Source: Paraspadella gotoi (Eukaryota; Chaetognatha). Taken from it: a stretch of DNA of 64,000 nt. Location of the stretch: contig CM119263.1 of the NCBI GenBank assembly GCA_051294375.1, forward strand, positions 21,140,268 through 21,204,267. Reading direction: 5' to 3'. Each line of letters starts with the position of its first letter. Positions within the stretch are counted from its first letter, which is position 1. Below, one piece after another: positions 33,485 to 47,303 of this stretch. A program made the position numbers and the translations under genes. Under the pieces are notes generated by a model that searched no databases, had not been told where the DNA came from, and saw only the letters and a list, made by a program, of their open reading frames with translations.

Positions 33485-33980
33485 CCCACTTTTCTCTTAT
33501 TGCCTTTTATTCTTCTCTTCTCACTCATCTTTCTCCTTTCTCACTTCTCTTTGCTATTTTCTATCTTATCCTTCTCTTATTTCCCTTCCTCATTTCTTCT
33601 CCTATTTCCTCATTTCTTTATTTTTCTTTCTCTCTCTCATTTCATAGTACTCTCTTTTATCATTTTTATTTTTTATTATTTATTTTATACCAGTTGGTAT
33701 TTCCTCTATTTACTTCCTCTATTTTCTCCAAAAGCTCTTCTTTTCTTTCTCTATATTTCTCTTTACGCGAACCCCTCTCATTTTTTCTTCTTCTCGTCCT
33801 CTCTCTCTCTCTCTCTCTCTCTCTCCTCCTCTCTCTCTCTCGTCTCTCCTTTCTCTCTCTCCTCCTCTCTCTTTTTTTCTCTTTCCATTCCTTTGACAAC
33901 CTTATTTCCCGCTTCTCCCCTCCGTCTCACCTCTGTCCCTTTCCCCCTTCTCCACCCCCCCCTTCGACTCCTGCTCCCCT
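33485..33980. repeat. Pyrimidine-rich block with CT tracts
   Basis: About 500 bp of mostly C/T ending in a branch-site-like and polypyrimidine context with TAG at 33982. The sequence after it (33983-34106) is GC-richer and open in two frames, but I find no matching donor. Confidence 0.7.
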
Positions 33981-34139
33981 AGCGCCGTCATTGCCGTCAT
34001 CCAATTCCGCTCCAGCTGTGATGGAGGATGGATTTCCCGTTTCGATCGATCCAATAACCCGAGGAGCCAGAGTCGCCGACCGGATTATCTTATTCCGAGC
34101 GCGATGAGCTTGAGTCTTGAGGAAATGTGATGCCCTTTG

Positions 34140-34350
34140 GTCATCGTCGTCGTCGTCGTTGTCATTACGTCGTCTTCGTTGTCGTCACTACGGCGTCTTC
34201 GTTGTCGTCATTTCTTTGTCGCTGTTGTATTTATCTCGTATTCGTAGACATCATTTAGTTGTCGTCGTTGTTGTCCTTATTTCGTCGTCGTCATTTCGTC
34301 GTCGTCATTGTTTCGTCGATGTTATTCTCGTCGCCATCATCGTCGCCGGT
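34140..34350 (+). repeat. Degenerate GTC/GTT trinucleotide repeat
   Basis: About 200 bp of GTCGTCGTC with TTC, ATT and TTG variants. The CT tract at 34559-34622 follows shortly after. Confidence 0.85.
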
Positions 34351-34587
34351 GATTATTCATGACTCATTAATTCTCTCTTGGGAAAATACGTAAATATTGG
34401 GCGGGGATAAAATCCCAATCAAAGGAGTCCCACGTTTGTCATTGATCTGTCATTGATTGCCGTTACAATGACTGTCACACTGTCACCGCGACCTCTATCT
34501 CTCTCACGTTCGTCCTCAGCTTTTCTTAATGAGGAATCCTTTTTCTTTCTCCTGTTCTCTCTCTTCTCTCTCCTCTCTCTCTATTCT

Positions 34588-34622
<35 letters not shown>

Positions 34623-35950
34623 TCATTTTCTGTTTTTCTGTTTTTCTCATTCCTCTCAGCTTGAGGCCACCTCCCTCTAGATATTTACACGGACATTGTT
34701 TATTTATCGATGTTTGTTTTGTTTTGCGACTTTTGTTTCTCCGTTTCCCTTTTTTGTCTTATTTTCTCTGCGCGAGATTTTCCTTTGTTCTGTTGTTTTA
34801 TTCCGCGCCATCGATCGCCTTTCGTCGTGAGGATTTTCAAAAGAAAATGTTTTCTTTCTCTTTTCAAATTTAAGTAGTATACCCCGTGAGCCAAATCCGA
34901 TGATACGAAAGAAAAATTAATTATACGTAAACTATATGCCAATAAGAAAAATTTATAACACCGATTGAAAGAAAAATCATTGACGTTTTTAAAAAGTTCA
35001 AAACATTGCATAAAAATTCTTTAAAACATTCTCAAAAAACTCGGCACTGCTAGAAAAAATTCTTCTTCAAGGAGCATAAACCAAAAGCTTCTCTAATTTT
35101 TTACCATTACAAAAGTCAAATGCTCATAACAACTTTGGTTTCTGCTTACAAACCTTTCTTGTTCTAAATCACCAAAAGAAAAAAAATCTGATTTTACAGG
35201 TTGGGACCTCAGGATAGCTAAGGAACATCCCCTCTTTTCTAACTGATTTTTCTTGAAAAATTAAAGTAAAAAACTGTTAATTAGCGGATGCTTTGATTCA
35301 CTGATCACTCTATCAAGCATAAACTACCACTTTTTAAAATTTTCTTGCCATAAGCACTCCTCTTTCTTTAGTTTTTAAATATAGAAAAAGCTAATTATAG
35401 GTAGTGAATAGACATCTTCGTCTTGCCAATAATCTTTTGGCACAAAAAAGCAGTCTTGGAAATTGCTTAGTCAGCCAGCTAGAATTTTTTGAATAAAGAC
35501 TGGAGCATCATTCTCTCAGGAACCAAAAGGTTTATGGGAAAAAAAAACCAAGATATGGCGATTTTACCATCTTTGTAAGAAATTAGATTTCAAGTTGTTA
35601 ATGATGATTGATTAAAATAAAATTTATACACAAAAAACGTCAAGTAGCTATTTATCATTTAAAACAAGTTTGAGCAAACAATGTCGGATCTGCCCACGAT
35701 CATTAGCGGTAATTAATTAATACAAACTATATAAACTAAAATAATAATTTAATTAATAAATTAATTGATTGATTGATTAAATAATTATTTAATTTATAAA
35801 TAAATTGATTATTGAATAATTAATTAAGAGATAACTAAATAAATTTATTGATTGAATAATTGATTGATTAATTAATTATTTAATAATTAATTGACTAATT
35901 GATTAATTAACTGATTAATTATTTGATTAATTAATACATCTTCCATTTAC

Positions 35951-36555
35951 ATTTAATATAAAAAGAAAAAGAAGCATAATCAATTAGTGAAACAGGTTTT
36001 TTGTTTTTTCCATTTAAACTCATTTCCACTTAGACGATTCCATCGAAACTTGATTTCCACCTTAATCACACACTTTCCTACCCACATACAAAATTTCAAG
36101 TCAATCGCCCCGTCCACTCATCACGTTCAAATAATAAAATATATTTTTTTGTTTTTTTCCATTTAAACTCATTTCAACTTGCACAATTCCATCGAAACTT
36201 CATATACAGTTCAATCACACACTTCCCAACCGACACACAAAATTTCATTCCAGTCCATCCATCCAAGTGCTTTTAGCTAAGGTGGAACGGACGGATGGAC
36301 GGACGGACGGACGGACAGACGGACGGATGGACGGATGGACGGATGGACGGATGGACGGACGGACGGACGGACGAACGAACAAACGAATGAACGAACGGAT
36401 GGACGGATATCATTTTTTTGGCATAATTTATCATAATTCGATGTTCTGACATGATATAAGTGAATGCCCGACAAGATTGAGAGGGCGGACCGACGGACCG
36501 ACAAAGTGAATTATAGAGTCCGGATCTGCTTATAAGCAGATCCGACTAAAAATCT
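35951..36555 (+). repeat. GGAC-array dispersed element, copy 3 (most complete)
   Basis: Two core units (35980-36120 and 36121-36260) precede a long GGAC/GGAT/GAAC array (36282-36410). The conserved 3' part ends in the perfect palindrome GGATCTGCTTATAAGCAGATCC (36522-36543) and GACTAAAAATCT. It has the same order as the copy at 3423-3962; flanking DNA differs. Confidence 0.82.
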
Positions 36556-36877
36556 AAGTAAGTCTTTCTCAACTCACGGGGTAAAAGTTGAGAGGATATG
36601 AACATTCAGAAATATTTAGAAACAGTTTTATATGCTTCTTCTACGTAATCAGAGCTTTTTGAAAAGTGCAAATCACGATGTGAGGATGAGGATTACTTAT
36701 CATTTTACACTATTTTAAATTATACTGTACACACAGCGATTTCATATTTCGTTCGATTTTTTGAACTGTGAGGGCGAAACCTGGCATCGGCGACGAAAGT
36801 TGTTTTATTGGAGGCAAAAAAAGTTAACATGGCTTCTAAAAAAATATTAATAAATAACAGATGAGGAAATTAAATAA

Positions 36878-36910
<33 letters not shown>

Positions 36911-36987
36911 GAGAGACTGAGATTGGGGATCTTCCGGGGTCGTGCTTTTGAAGCTTCGTCGGCCCAGCCATCCGTTTCCAAACAAAT

Positions 36988-36989
<2 letters not shown>

Positions 36990-37028
<39 letters not shown>
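36990..37028. repeat. (CT)n tract facing an (AG)n tract
   Basis: A CT run lies about 75 bp after an AG run at 36877-36915. The pair could form a hairpin with its arms in AG/CT. Confidence 0.85.
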
Positions 37029-37033
<5 letters not shown>

Positions 37034-37300
37034 GCTTAATTTTATTCTTCCATGGTTCTTTAATAGATTGGCTTGAGTGCTTCCATTATGTTTTTTTTTC
37101 CATAATAAATTTTTTACCAACAGTTTTTTTTTCTTTTGCTTACCCGTTCTATGAAAGGAATTTCCAATATTAGCTCTGAATGTCAGATTTGGTTGAAGAA
37201 GGCAAGTTGAATGTCGATACAACACTTTTGTCATCCTATTTTGTACAAACATTTAATTTGAAGAAACAATGAATATAAGCGAAAGAGGAAGAGAGAGAAC

Positions 37301-37470
<170 letters not shown>

Positions 37471-38109
37471 CGATATGAATTTCCATTGTTAAAAAACAGA
37501 AAAAAGGAGTCAAATCAAATTCGACAGTCTACGTCGCAAACAACGAAAACGACGAACCTGGCGTCGAAAAAGAGAATCAGCCCCGATGTGATGGCCTTTT
37601 GTTTAGTTTTCTCTTTCATTCTTTTATATGAGAATATTTACTTTATTTTATTTTCACGTTTTCTTGTTTTCAAGTTCGATGCATTTTTTTGTTATTTTAA
37701 CGTCAGGTTTGTCTTGATTGCTGTTATTGTTTGTACTGAATCAATTATGTTTAATTAATTAAAAAGTAAACGTATATATTTTTGCTCATAATTCTCTAAA
37801 ACCTCCAGCTCTGTCATTCTTTCTCTGTCTTTCCTTCGACACTTGACTCACTGCCTCAGGCATTCGCGTCTCTCTTTTCGATGCTCTCTTTCACATCCTT
37901 GGTTTGTTTACTTCCTTTTTAGGAACTCTCACTTTTTTCTTCTTATTGACGTTTTTTTGGGGGGGTCAAGACCTGTTTCGGAAGATTGTTTTCTGTTTTT
38001 ATCAGCCATAAATAAAGTATCTTTAGGTTGCGAAAATCGGGCGTTTCAAACCAGCAATTTTGGGGCCTTTTATTTGCAAAAATCGCTTCCATCGTGCCTG
38101 CTTTCTTTT

Positions 38110-38249
<140 letters not shown>

Positions 38250-38535
38250 CAAACGGGCGACCGTCTTCGGGGTCCATATGTCGACTAGAAATAAAAATGT
38301 AAAGTTAGATGAATGGGCGACTCTGCGATCGAATCCCGAGAAATACATTATTCCTCATAACTTATACAATATACATTTTTGTCTTCCCGAAAGGTTTTCA
38401 ATTTTAGATTCTTCATGTTTCCCCGCTGCTTTCCAATATTGATACCGCGAGCCGGGTACGCTCACAAGTTCTCTGGCTTCTTTTTTTGATTCGTTCTCTC
38501 TATTTCCGTTTTTTTCATTTATTTCTTTCTTTTTC

Positions 38536-38594
<59 letters not shown>

Positions 38595-38819
38595 TTCTCT
38601 TTATTTTTTTGCTTTCTACTTGAGACTTGAGCGTCTCATTAATAAATAATAATAATAATTAATAAAATAACGGGTCGGAACGGTCTCGTGCTGATTTTGT
38701 CCTTTTAAAGTTATTTCTGAGCCAAATTAATTGATTGTTACTTTTGGTAATATGTGCGATGTACACTACTGGACATTACTGTGTCTGACCATAACCCTTG
38801 ATCATCAACAAAAAAGCTA

Positions 38820-39440
38820 ACTAGATCAAAAATGTATTTTTAAATATGAAAAATGATAAATACAAAAATGTTATCAGCTTGATAGTCTGGACGTCTACCC
38901 TTTTGTCTGTTAAAAAAAATCTTCATTTTTCTAGTTGCTAGTTTATTATAATAAAATTTTAAAAAATTAAATAGCTGGTAACATATTTGACAAACATAAT
39001 TTTTTTTTAAATATAACAACCTTTATACAAGGAATTAAATTTCATTATTTCTCATCATAAGAAAAGTTTTTTTTCGCGGAATAGCCTATTGGAAAGACTT
39101 AATGATCGAATTTTTTAGGTTTCTTTACTGCCCCCATTTTACAAGACATAAAAGGTCATAATTATCATGTAAATACTATCCAGGAAAAAATTAGATGACC
39201 TAATTCATTTATTCAATAAAAAGTATACAAAACATGGGTAAAACATTCTCAATATTTGGTATGCCCTTCCTCGGTATTGACAACTGCCTGCATTCATTTG
39301 GGCATGCTCTCATAAAGCAAATTGAGGTATGGCAGAGAAATATTTTTCCACATCTTTTACAGGCTCAACCGATATGACCTCTCAGCCACTGACGCGCCAA
39401 TGACTCGACCACATCGTCACTGCCTTTCATTTGCTTCAAC
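38820..39440 (-). mobile_element. Tc1/mariner-like transposase fossil and 3' region
   Basis: On the minus strand around 39320-39250 the translation gives LYESMPK-stop-MQAVVNTEEGHTKY, the typical C-terminal end of Tc1-family transposases (ESMPRR.QAV..A.GG.T.Y). Upstream on that strand (39440-39330) the frame is broken by stops. The downstream non-coding part (38820-39180) recurs at 49430-49860. It is a dead copy, inserted opposite to the DGK gene. Confidence 0.75.
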
Positions 39441-40308
39441 CAAATTCTTTTCATATTTTTAAGGACTTTCTGAGGATATTAATATTGTTAATATTTTAAT
39501 AAATGCTTTGTTTAAAAAAGTGCTAAAAGTTCCCCCAAAAAATTGAATTTAAAAACAGTGAGTTGGAAAATGAAACCCGATTTGACAAGCCAACTTTCTC
39601 AACTCATTGTCAAGGCATATATTAACTGATCAATATAAAATTTTAACACATAAATAGTTTTAGTATTTTTTACTCAACTAAATTTTAAAATCAATGAAAT
39701 AACCACTGGTTTGAAAATGACAGCGTATTTCTACCGGCGCTTGTAAAATTGTCACCATGTATGTTAAAACGAGGTGCGTCTATTTTTCACCTTGAAAAGA
39801 AAAGAAAACTGGCGACAAAAACGAGGAACCCCGAAACCCTCCCCTCGCAAAAATGGCGGGAAAAAAAGAGAGAGAGAGTAAGAAGAGCGAGAGACACACT
39901 GTATGCAAATATATCTCCTTTCGAACTGTCATAAAAATGAGCAGAGAGTTGCCTAGAAAAAGTCAAAATTATAAAAAAGATGGCTTATTAAGTTTCAGAG
40001 ACTTGAGAAATGAGATATTCTGAATCATTCCCGAAGATTTCAACTGACTATATAGGGGCAATTGTGTACGATAAAATATAAAAATATTAAGAAAAATCGT
40101 ATAAAAAAATATCGATATAACCATGGCAACAAAAATGACGCAATATTCCCGACAAACTCATCAAAAATGTCTACGCGCGTCTCTTAAAGAGAGGACGCCA
40201 CATTCTCGCCTTTGGATGGTCTTTTTTTTGTCCTCCATTTGGAGGACGATGGAAGTCTCCGTCCAAGTTGGAGTCTTTTGTGTTCGCCCTCTACTCCTTT
40301 CATAGAAA

Positions 40309-40414
<106 letters not shown>

Positions 40415-40503
40415 GTCATTCTTTCTTTCTTTCTCTCCCTCTCTTCTCTCCTCGTTTTTTTCTTTTTCCAATCATTTTTTTAATTTTCTTTCTTTCCTTT
40501 TTT

Positions 40504-40505
<2 letters not shown>

Positions 40506-40568
<63 letters not shown>

Positions 40569-40600
40569 CTCTTTCTTTCTTTCTTTCTTTCTTTCTTTAT
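40506..40600. repeat. (CTTT)n tetranucleotide array
   Basis: About 95 bp of TTTC repeats with one CTCT break. The pyrimidine-rich context continues to about 40650, and another C/T-rich block with CCTCTTCCACT units lies at 41030-41320. Confidence 0.93.
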
Positions 40601-41398
40601 TTCTTTTTTTCTATCTTTATTTCTTGCTTTCTTTCCTTCCTTTTGTTTCTCGCCTCTCCTCTTCTTTCCTTGAACAAAATCGACATTAGTTCAATTTTCT
40701 CCGACCAATCAAATTTCTCTTCTGCTCTTCGCCTTCCACCAATCAAAGAGCGCCTTTTTTTTCTTTGTTGCTTCTCTTTAGCGAAACCGTTCGACTTCGC
40801 ATTCACAATGTTTTTCCTCCGCTTCCCTCCCACGCTTTCAATCTGCCGCCCGTTTTATGTTTACATTCCATTGCGTAGAACAGTCGCCGCACTGTCCTGC
40901 TGTTGCTCCGCCTTTTTTTTTCTGTCACATTGGCTGAACTTTCTGTCAAACATTCCAAGCATCATTTTGTATCTGGAGTTATTCAATATCTTCAACATTC
41001 TTCATTCAGTCAACATTGTCTTTAATCCTCCTTTTTCTTTTCTTTCCTCCACTCTTTCTTTCTCACATCCTACCTTCCCTCTTCCACTCCCTCTTTCCTC
41101 CCTCTTCCACTCCTTTTATACTCCCTCTTCCACTCCCTTTTTCCTCCCTCTTCCAATCCTCATTTCCCCCTTTTTCCACTCCTCCTTTCCTCCCTCTTCC
41201 TCTCTTTTTTTCCTCCCTCTTCCACTGCTACTTTCCTCCCTTTTCCACTTTTCCTTTCCTCCATCTTCCATTCCTCATTTTTCTTTTTTCCCCTTCTCCC
41301 TCCCCCACTTTTCCCCCACGTATCTAAAATCCTCAACGTCTCTCACGAAGTGAAACCAATTCCTCTTCGACTTTTCACCTCAAAGGATTTTTTCATCA

Positions 41399-41401
<3 letters not shown>

Positions 41402-41466
<65 letters not shown>

Positions 41467-41475
41467 TTCTCTCTC
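41402..41475. repeat. (CT)n microsatellite
   Basis: About 70 bp of CT with two TTTCT breaks near its end. A short AAATCTAAATCC-type tandem (41570-41670) follows. Confidence 0.92.
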
Positions 41476-42529
41476 TTGCTTTCAGACAAACGTGATCATG
41501 ACAGAAACAAGAGGGATTCTGATCAATCAGATCTTTGGATAAATTACGTTAAATTTAAAAAAGAATTAACCTCTAAATCTAAATCCAAATTTAAATCCTC
41601 GAATCCAAATTTAAATTCTCAAATGCAAATCTAAATCCTCAAATCCAAACTTCAATCTTCAAATCGAGCTACATCCAAACCATCCCCATCGCCGCGAGGT
41701 TAGACTTCTGGTTTTCCGCCCTGTCGATCCTTACCCGGCGCTGCTGTGCCTTACCCGGCGCCGAAATTGCCTTCGAATTCCCAGAGATGCGTCTGGAGCT
41801 CGTCGTCCGTTTTTGTCACGAGACTCCGCATTTTGGAAGATGCGTTGACAACTCGCCTTAGAGCAGTTTTCTTTTACGCGGAATGTCGAAGTTTGCTTAG
41901 GCTTGTCAAGACGTAGGTTAATTTTTACATTTGGTCATTATTAAGATTAGAGCTTTTAGATATAAAAAGCGAAAAACATATCATTATCTTGTAAGAGTGA
42001 TGGAGGCCTTAAACCACCAAAGCCTGTCCAAAGTCAGGGGCAAGATAGCTTATTTATTAAATGATAATTTTTATATTGGTTGTACCAATTTCATATCGAT
42101 ATATAATAAATAAGGTTATAAATTATAACTTATAATATACAGTATTTCATTTTTCTTTATTGAAAACTCCGCATCATTGACAACCCTGGTTCTCCTTTTC
42201 TCCTGTCGTCATCGTTTTTTTTTTTTTTGGTTGTGTTTTGGTTCTTCGATTTCCTTTCATCGTCGTCGATGCTCTTTTTTTTCTCGTTTATATTCGATTC
42301 TCTTTTACTCCGCTTTATTCCTTCTCCTCCTCTTCCTCCTCCTCCTCCTCCTTCTCCTCCTCCTCCTCCTCCTCCTCTATCCTTTTCTCGTTTTCAGTTG
42401 TTATTGTTCTTGTTATCGTTGTTTATCCCATCGTCATGGTTACTTTCTATCGACAGCTTTTCAAATCATGTTAACTTTGTAAACATGATTTGAAGGAATC
42501 AAAAATTCAAATAGAGAATCTATAAGATA

Positions 42530-44790
42530 CGTATCGTTTTTGTGGAAGAACCTGGAAAAGGCCAGGGAGGCATGTAACTTTTTTGTAAATGCTATGACTG
42601 AAATCAGCTGAAATCCGGAATACAGGTTAGACCGGAGGGGGTTTATTCCCATAAGAGTTTGAGCCACTTTTAAAAAAAAAAATAGTGAATCGGGAGTTTT
42701 TTGGACAAAAAATTAATTTGCATACTGTAAAAAAAAATATGTTAAGTAAATACTCTTATATTATGGTGATATAACCCGGGAGTGAGGTTGGCCCTAAAAC
42801 CCAGTGTAAAACAAAATGAGCAAATACAGCTGTTGTTAAAACTCATTTGCATACAGTAGCAATATATTTTTTATAATATTTGTATTTTCAGTTTTATGAA
42901 TAATTTAAAAAAATGTATTTCAAATAATAAGCTAAAAACTGATACACCAATAACATACAATGGCATTAAAATAGAATTTGTTATTCTTTAATCCAAAATT
43001 AATAATTTTTAACAAAATATAAAAAATATGCATTTTTTTGAAAACAAATGTTTTTTTTTAAAAATAGATATTAGTTATAATTATGCCAACCAACTGTCCT
43101 TTTGCGTGCCTGATTACAAATATATAATTTTTAAAATACGACTACTATATTTATGAAAATATAAAGCCTTCAAAACCTTAAAAAAATACAGAGAAAAAAA
43201 CACCCGTTAATTCAAACTTTAATAAACCGTTTCCAATTGATATTATACTCTCATACTTTTTAATACATATCAAGGGAGAACCATCAGGTTTATTGTGTGA
43301 GAAAAGTAAGATAACTTCGATAAGGAATGACTGCCCACAGCTGAAGACCGCGAATAATAGATAGCTATTTGAACCTATATCAGCTTGTAATTGAATAATG
43401 TACGTCTTGCTTAATAAGGCGGAAACAAAGTAAAAATTTTTATTTTATTTTTTGTTAAGAACCGAATTTCAGAGTTAGCCCATAAAAAGTTTCTACACAA
43501 GTATTAATGCGCTTTTTTAATATTTTTTTTGATAAGTGGGTCAAAATAACGGAAAAACTCTTTAAATCATATCATCATCGTCCCTACCATAATTTTTATA
43601 GTTTTGTTTTTTTAAATATTAAGCAAATAAAACAATTAAAATTTGAAAAATCTTGCAAAATATTTTTTATTTTTTCAATCTCATACCCGAATCCGTCTTT
43701 TTTTTTAAAAATTTTGATTTTTGAAAAAAAAAAAATTCATGATTTATATAGTAATACGATTAAACTTTTAAATGCTTTCTATAATATTATTTACTTATTA
43801 TAAAAATCTTAATTTTTTTTTCAATCGTCATCCCCACAGGATGCCTTACGTGATTTATATTACAGAACTTTCTTAGTTTTACTTTACTTTGTTCCGCCTT
43901 ATTATTAAAGCAAGAGGTACATTTTAATTCAATTACAAGCTGATATAGTCACTCTAATAGCTATTATTCGCCTCCTGTGCATCGTCATTTCCTTATCGAA
44001 GTTAATCTATAACTTCACACAATAAACCTGATGGTTCTCTGATATGTATTAAATATGTATGAGAAGATTGTAATATCATTGGAACGCGTTTTAGTTAAAG
44101 TTTGAATTAAGCGGTGTTTTTCTGTATTTTTAAGGTTGAAGGTTATATTTTATAATTTATAGTAGTCGTATTTAAAAAAAATTATAATTGTAATCAGTGC
44201 ACCAAGGACAGTTGGTGCATAATTACTATTTTTAAAAAAAACATTTGTTTCAAAAAATTGCATATCTTATAATTTGTTAAAAAATTAAATTTTTGGAATG
44301 ATTTAAAGGAAATAACAAAATATTCTATTTTATAGCATTTGTATGTTATTGTTGTATCAGGTTAAGCTATTATTTGAAATAATTTTTTTGGTTATTAAAT
44401 ATTATCATAAGAAAACTTTGAAAATACCAATATTTATTAAAAAAAAAATATTATTGCCTACTGTATTGCAAAATTTTTGAGTTTAACAAAGCTTATTTGA
44501 TCAATTTTTGTTACCACTGGTTTAGGAACCCCTCCGGTTTATATCACCATAATATAAGGAGTATTTCACTATCCATATTTTTTTTTACAGTATGCAAAAA
44601 TAGTTTAATTTTTTTGGTCCAAAAAAAATCCCATTCACTATTTTTTTTTTTTTTAAAAGTGGCTCAAACTCTCTTATGGGGAATAAACCACCCTTCAGCG
44701 GTTAACCCGTATTCGATTTTCAGCTGATTTCAAAGATTACAAAAAAAATACAGCCTCCTTGACTTATTCCGGTATCTTCAAACGATACTG
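42530..44790. mobile_element. 2261-bp transposon with long inverted repeats, TA target
   Basis: The left end CGTATCGTTTTTG and the reverse of the right end CAGTATCGTTTGAA begin imperfect inverted repeats of about 0.9 kb each (for example TTTATTCCCATAAGAGTTTG against CAAACTCTCTTATGGGGAAT, and TTCGATAAGGAATGAC against its mirror). The spacer at about 43470-43850 is AT-rich without a recognisable transposase. The site is ..AAGATA|element|TATGTAAATT.., while copy B at about 51325 reads AAGATATGTAAATT, showing an empty site and TA duplication. TA targets and ACTG-TA ends fit Tc1/mariner-type non-autonomous elements; this is an inference. Confidence 0.85.
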
Positions 44791-44857
44791 TATGTAAATT
44801 TTTTTTATTTAAAGCTAAAAAACGAAAAAAAAAAAAGTTAATGAAAGAAATATAATT

Positions 44858-45110
44858 AAAGAAAGAAAGAAAGAAAGAAAGAAGAAAGAAAGAAAGAAAG
44901 GAAAAAGAAAAAGAGAAGAAAGAAAAAAATAAAAAGAAAAAAGAAAGAAAGAAAAAAGATAAGAAAGAAAGAAGAAAGAAAGAAAGAAAGAAAGCAAAGA
45001 AAGTAAATGAACATATGAAGAAATAAAAGAATAGAAAGAAAGAAGAAAGAAAGAAAGAAAGACAAGAAAGAAAGAAAGAAAGAAAGAAAAGAAATTAAGT
45101 AAAACAGTAA
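44858..45110. repeat. (GAAA)n array in duplication copy A
   Basis: About 250 bp of GAAA with AAG and TAAA variants. The counterpart is at 51385-51700. Confidence 0.9.
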
Positions 45111-47072
45111 GAAAGAATATCTAAATATTGAAAGAACGAAGACGAAAAGAAAAAAAAAGGAAGAAGAGAGAAAAGTCTTTGGTAAAAATCTCTCCTTTTC
45201 CTCACCTAAACCTGAAAGGTTAAGACCGAAGACCAACGACGGTAACCAAAGTTTGGCCCATCAACGACCTCGAACTCGTGACCTTTAGCCCCACTCAGAC
45301 GTCGGGAGTATCCTTGTCGTCGTCGTCGTTTTCGTCTGCGCCGGCGTCGACGTCATCTGCATGGCGTCACCGTTGACGTCCGTATTGTCAAACTTGTCGA
45401 TATCATTAGACTATTTTCCGACCCTGAAAAGGAAAACAAACTAAATGGGAAGAGCTACCAACGCTATCACGCTATCACGAGATGTTTCAAGTTTCTCAAA
45501 GTTATTAAAGTATTTTTAATAATAATTGTTAACTAATTAATGAAAAGGAAACCTTTAAAACATTTGAGACGACCTACGATAGGCCTTCTACACACTCTTC
45601 TTCATCCCATCTTTGTCAGGCTGTGGCGAATTCGAGGTCAAAATGACAACGCCTCCCAAAATGCATTGCATCTTCCATTATAATTAACGCATCTTGTTCC
45701 GTCGTTTCGACTCAACAATTTCCGAAACGAAACCTCGTTACCAAAATGCGTCCTACTTTTTAACCCGGCGTTTGCTCCGCATTAGATTCCACCAATCGGA
45801 TCTCTTGACCTCTCGACGACTTTTTCTCACAGCCAATCGTAAAGCTTCTCCCAGAAACCTTCTTGAAAACTGAAGAGCCTAAATGAGGTGGGAGGAGATT
45901 ACAGATATACTATATATATATAAGTCTTCTCTTTAAACCGGATGAATGAGAAAACTGAGATTTTTTAACGATTCCTAAAAAAATACGCGGAAAACTCACA
46001 ACGTAGTTGTTGATAAATGGATGTTACACGTTACTCTCAGGGAATCAGCTCCATGACTCTCACTAAATAGCATTTATTATCTCTGAAACGGTCTCCCACG
46101 CCCACAAATCCTAGGTCCGCCCACGCCCACTCACTCCTACCCTCCCTTATTCACACTCACTAATGCTCACCCACAGTATTCCACACTTGCCCACGCTCTC
46201 GTGCATGCCTACTCCTCGGCCCTTCCTCCCGAAGCCTGACCCTATTAACGCGACTGAGCAAACATACACTCGACCAAAAATAGCATTCGTATATCGCTCC
46301 CTCTTTCGGGCACATCCCTCTTGGGCACCCGATGAGTTCCTCAAAACTAAAGTGGATCGACTCTCGTTATATGTCCAGTTATGTCAAGTAATGTCAAGTT
46401 ATGTTTTGTTTTACTTCATTGAATTGTAAGTGAATACGAGGAAGAAGAATAAACTGACGAACTGTACATAATTACCTATTTTGCATCCTGATTTCGCCAC
46501 AATCAGCGTTACAGGGTTCGGACTTAAAACTTACCCCCCCATAAGGAAAAATTACTATTTACTTTGATAATATGTACTTAATGATATATCTAAAAAATTT
46601 AGTTTTATCAATTATTTGATTGGTCATTTTAAAACATGTTTACCTTATGTCAGCTACTTATTTACTTAGGACCCTTCCAAAGATGAGTAGACGATATGAA
46701 AAAGTCTTTACATTCTTGGTACCATTGTGTATTCAATAATGGGTCGATACTTTCCGGTTACAAGTACTGTTGAGTGTTACATTTAATTTGCTCCATACTG
46801 CAATATCCAAATGAATTTAGAAACTGTATTATATGGGGCCAAAATTCGGAAAAATTATATTAAAAGAAATCTTACTTTATACTAGTAACTGAGTATATTA
46901 TGCTGTATAAATAACAAAGATCGATGGTTTATAAGTCAGAGACCTAATCCTGGTAATTGTATGGTACTTCAGGTTACTGCAGCATACTGCAGCTTCAATT
47001 TTCTTTTAAGATATAAAATTATATATTGGCTTATGCTAGAAATGTAATTTTTTGGTTGAGAATTCCTTTTAT

Positions 47073-47303
47073 AGTGGACTAAAATCCACCAACCGTTCAT
47101 CAGCGGCCATTGGTGCCGGAGGCAAGTCATTCGCCTCCCAACCCAAAGGACCGTGGTTCTAGCCCGGTGGCCGCCTAGCAGTTAACATGGACCGGGCGCT
47201 TAACCCGCCTGTAACTCAGTGTTACATCCTGATCCGAAGCTCAGGCACTGTTTATATAGAACGGTTTTGTCATTAACACATATCAATAATTACTGTCTCT
47301 TCA
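47073..47303 (+). mobile_element. tRNA-derived SINE, copy 2
   Basis: Starts GTGGACTAAAATCCACCAAC, with the GCCTCCCAACCCAAAGG anticodon-arm region, GTGGTTCTAGCCCGGTGG box B and the CTTAACCCGCCTGTAACTCA tail. It lies inside the duplication, so copy 3 is its counterpart. Confidence 0.87.

Noticed and set aside
33983-34106. Possible extra exon after CTCCCCTAG
   Set aside because: The acceptor is good and the frame is open (PVSIDPITRGARVAD), but I find no donor in a phase that could join exon 7 or 8, and no resemblance to DGK.
46163-46429. Plus-strand frame in duplication copy A and its counterpart at 52767
   Set aside because: The two copies are frameshifted relative to each other and show no protein-level conservation.
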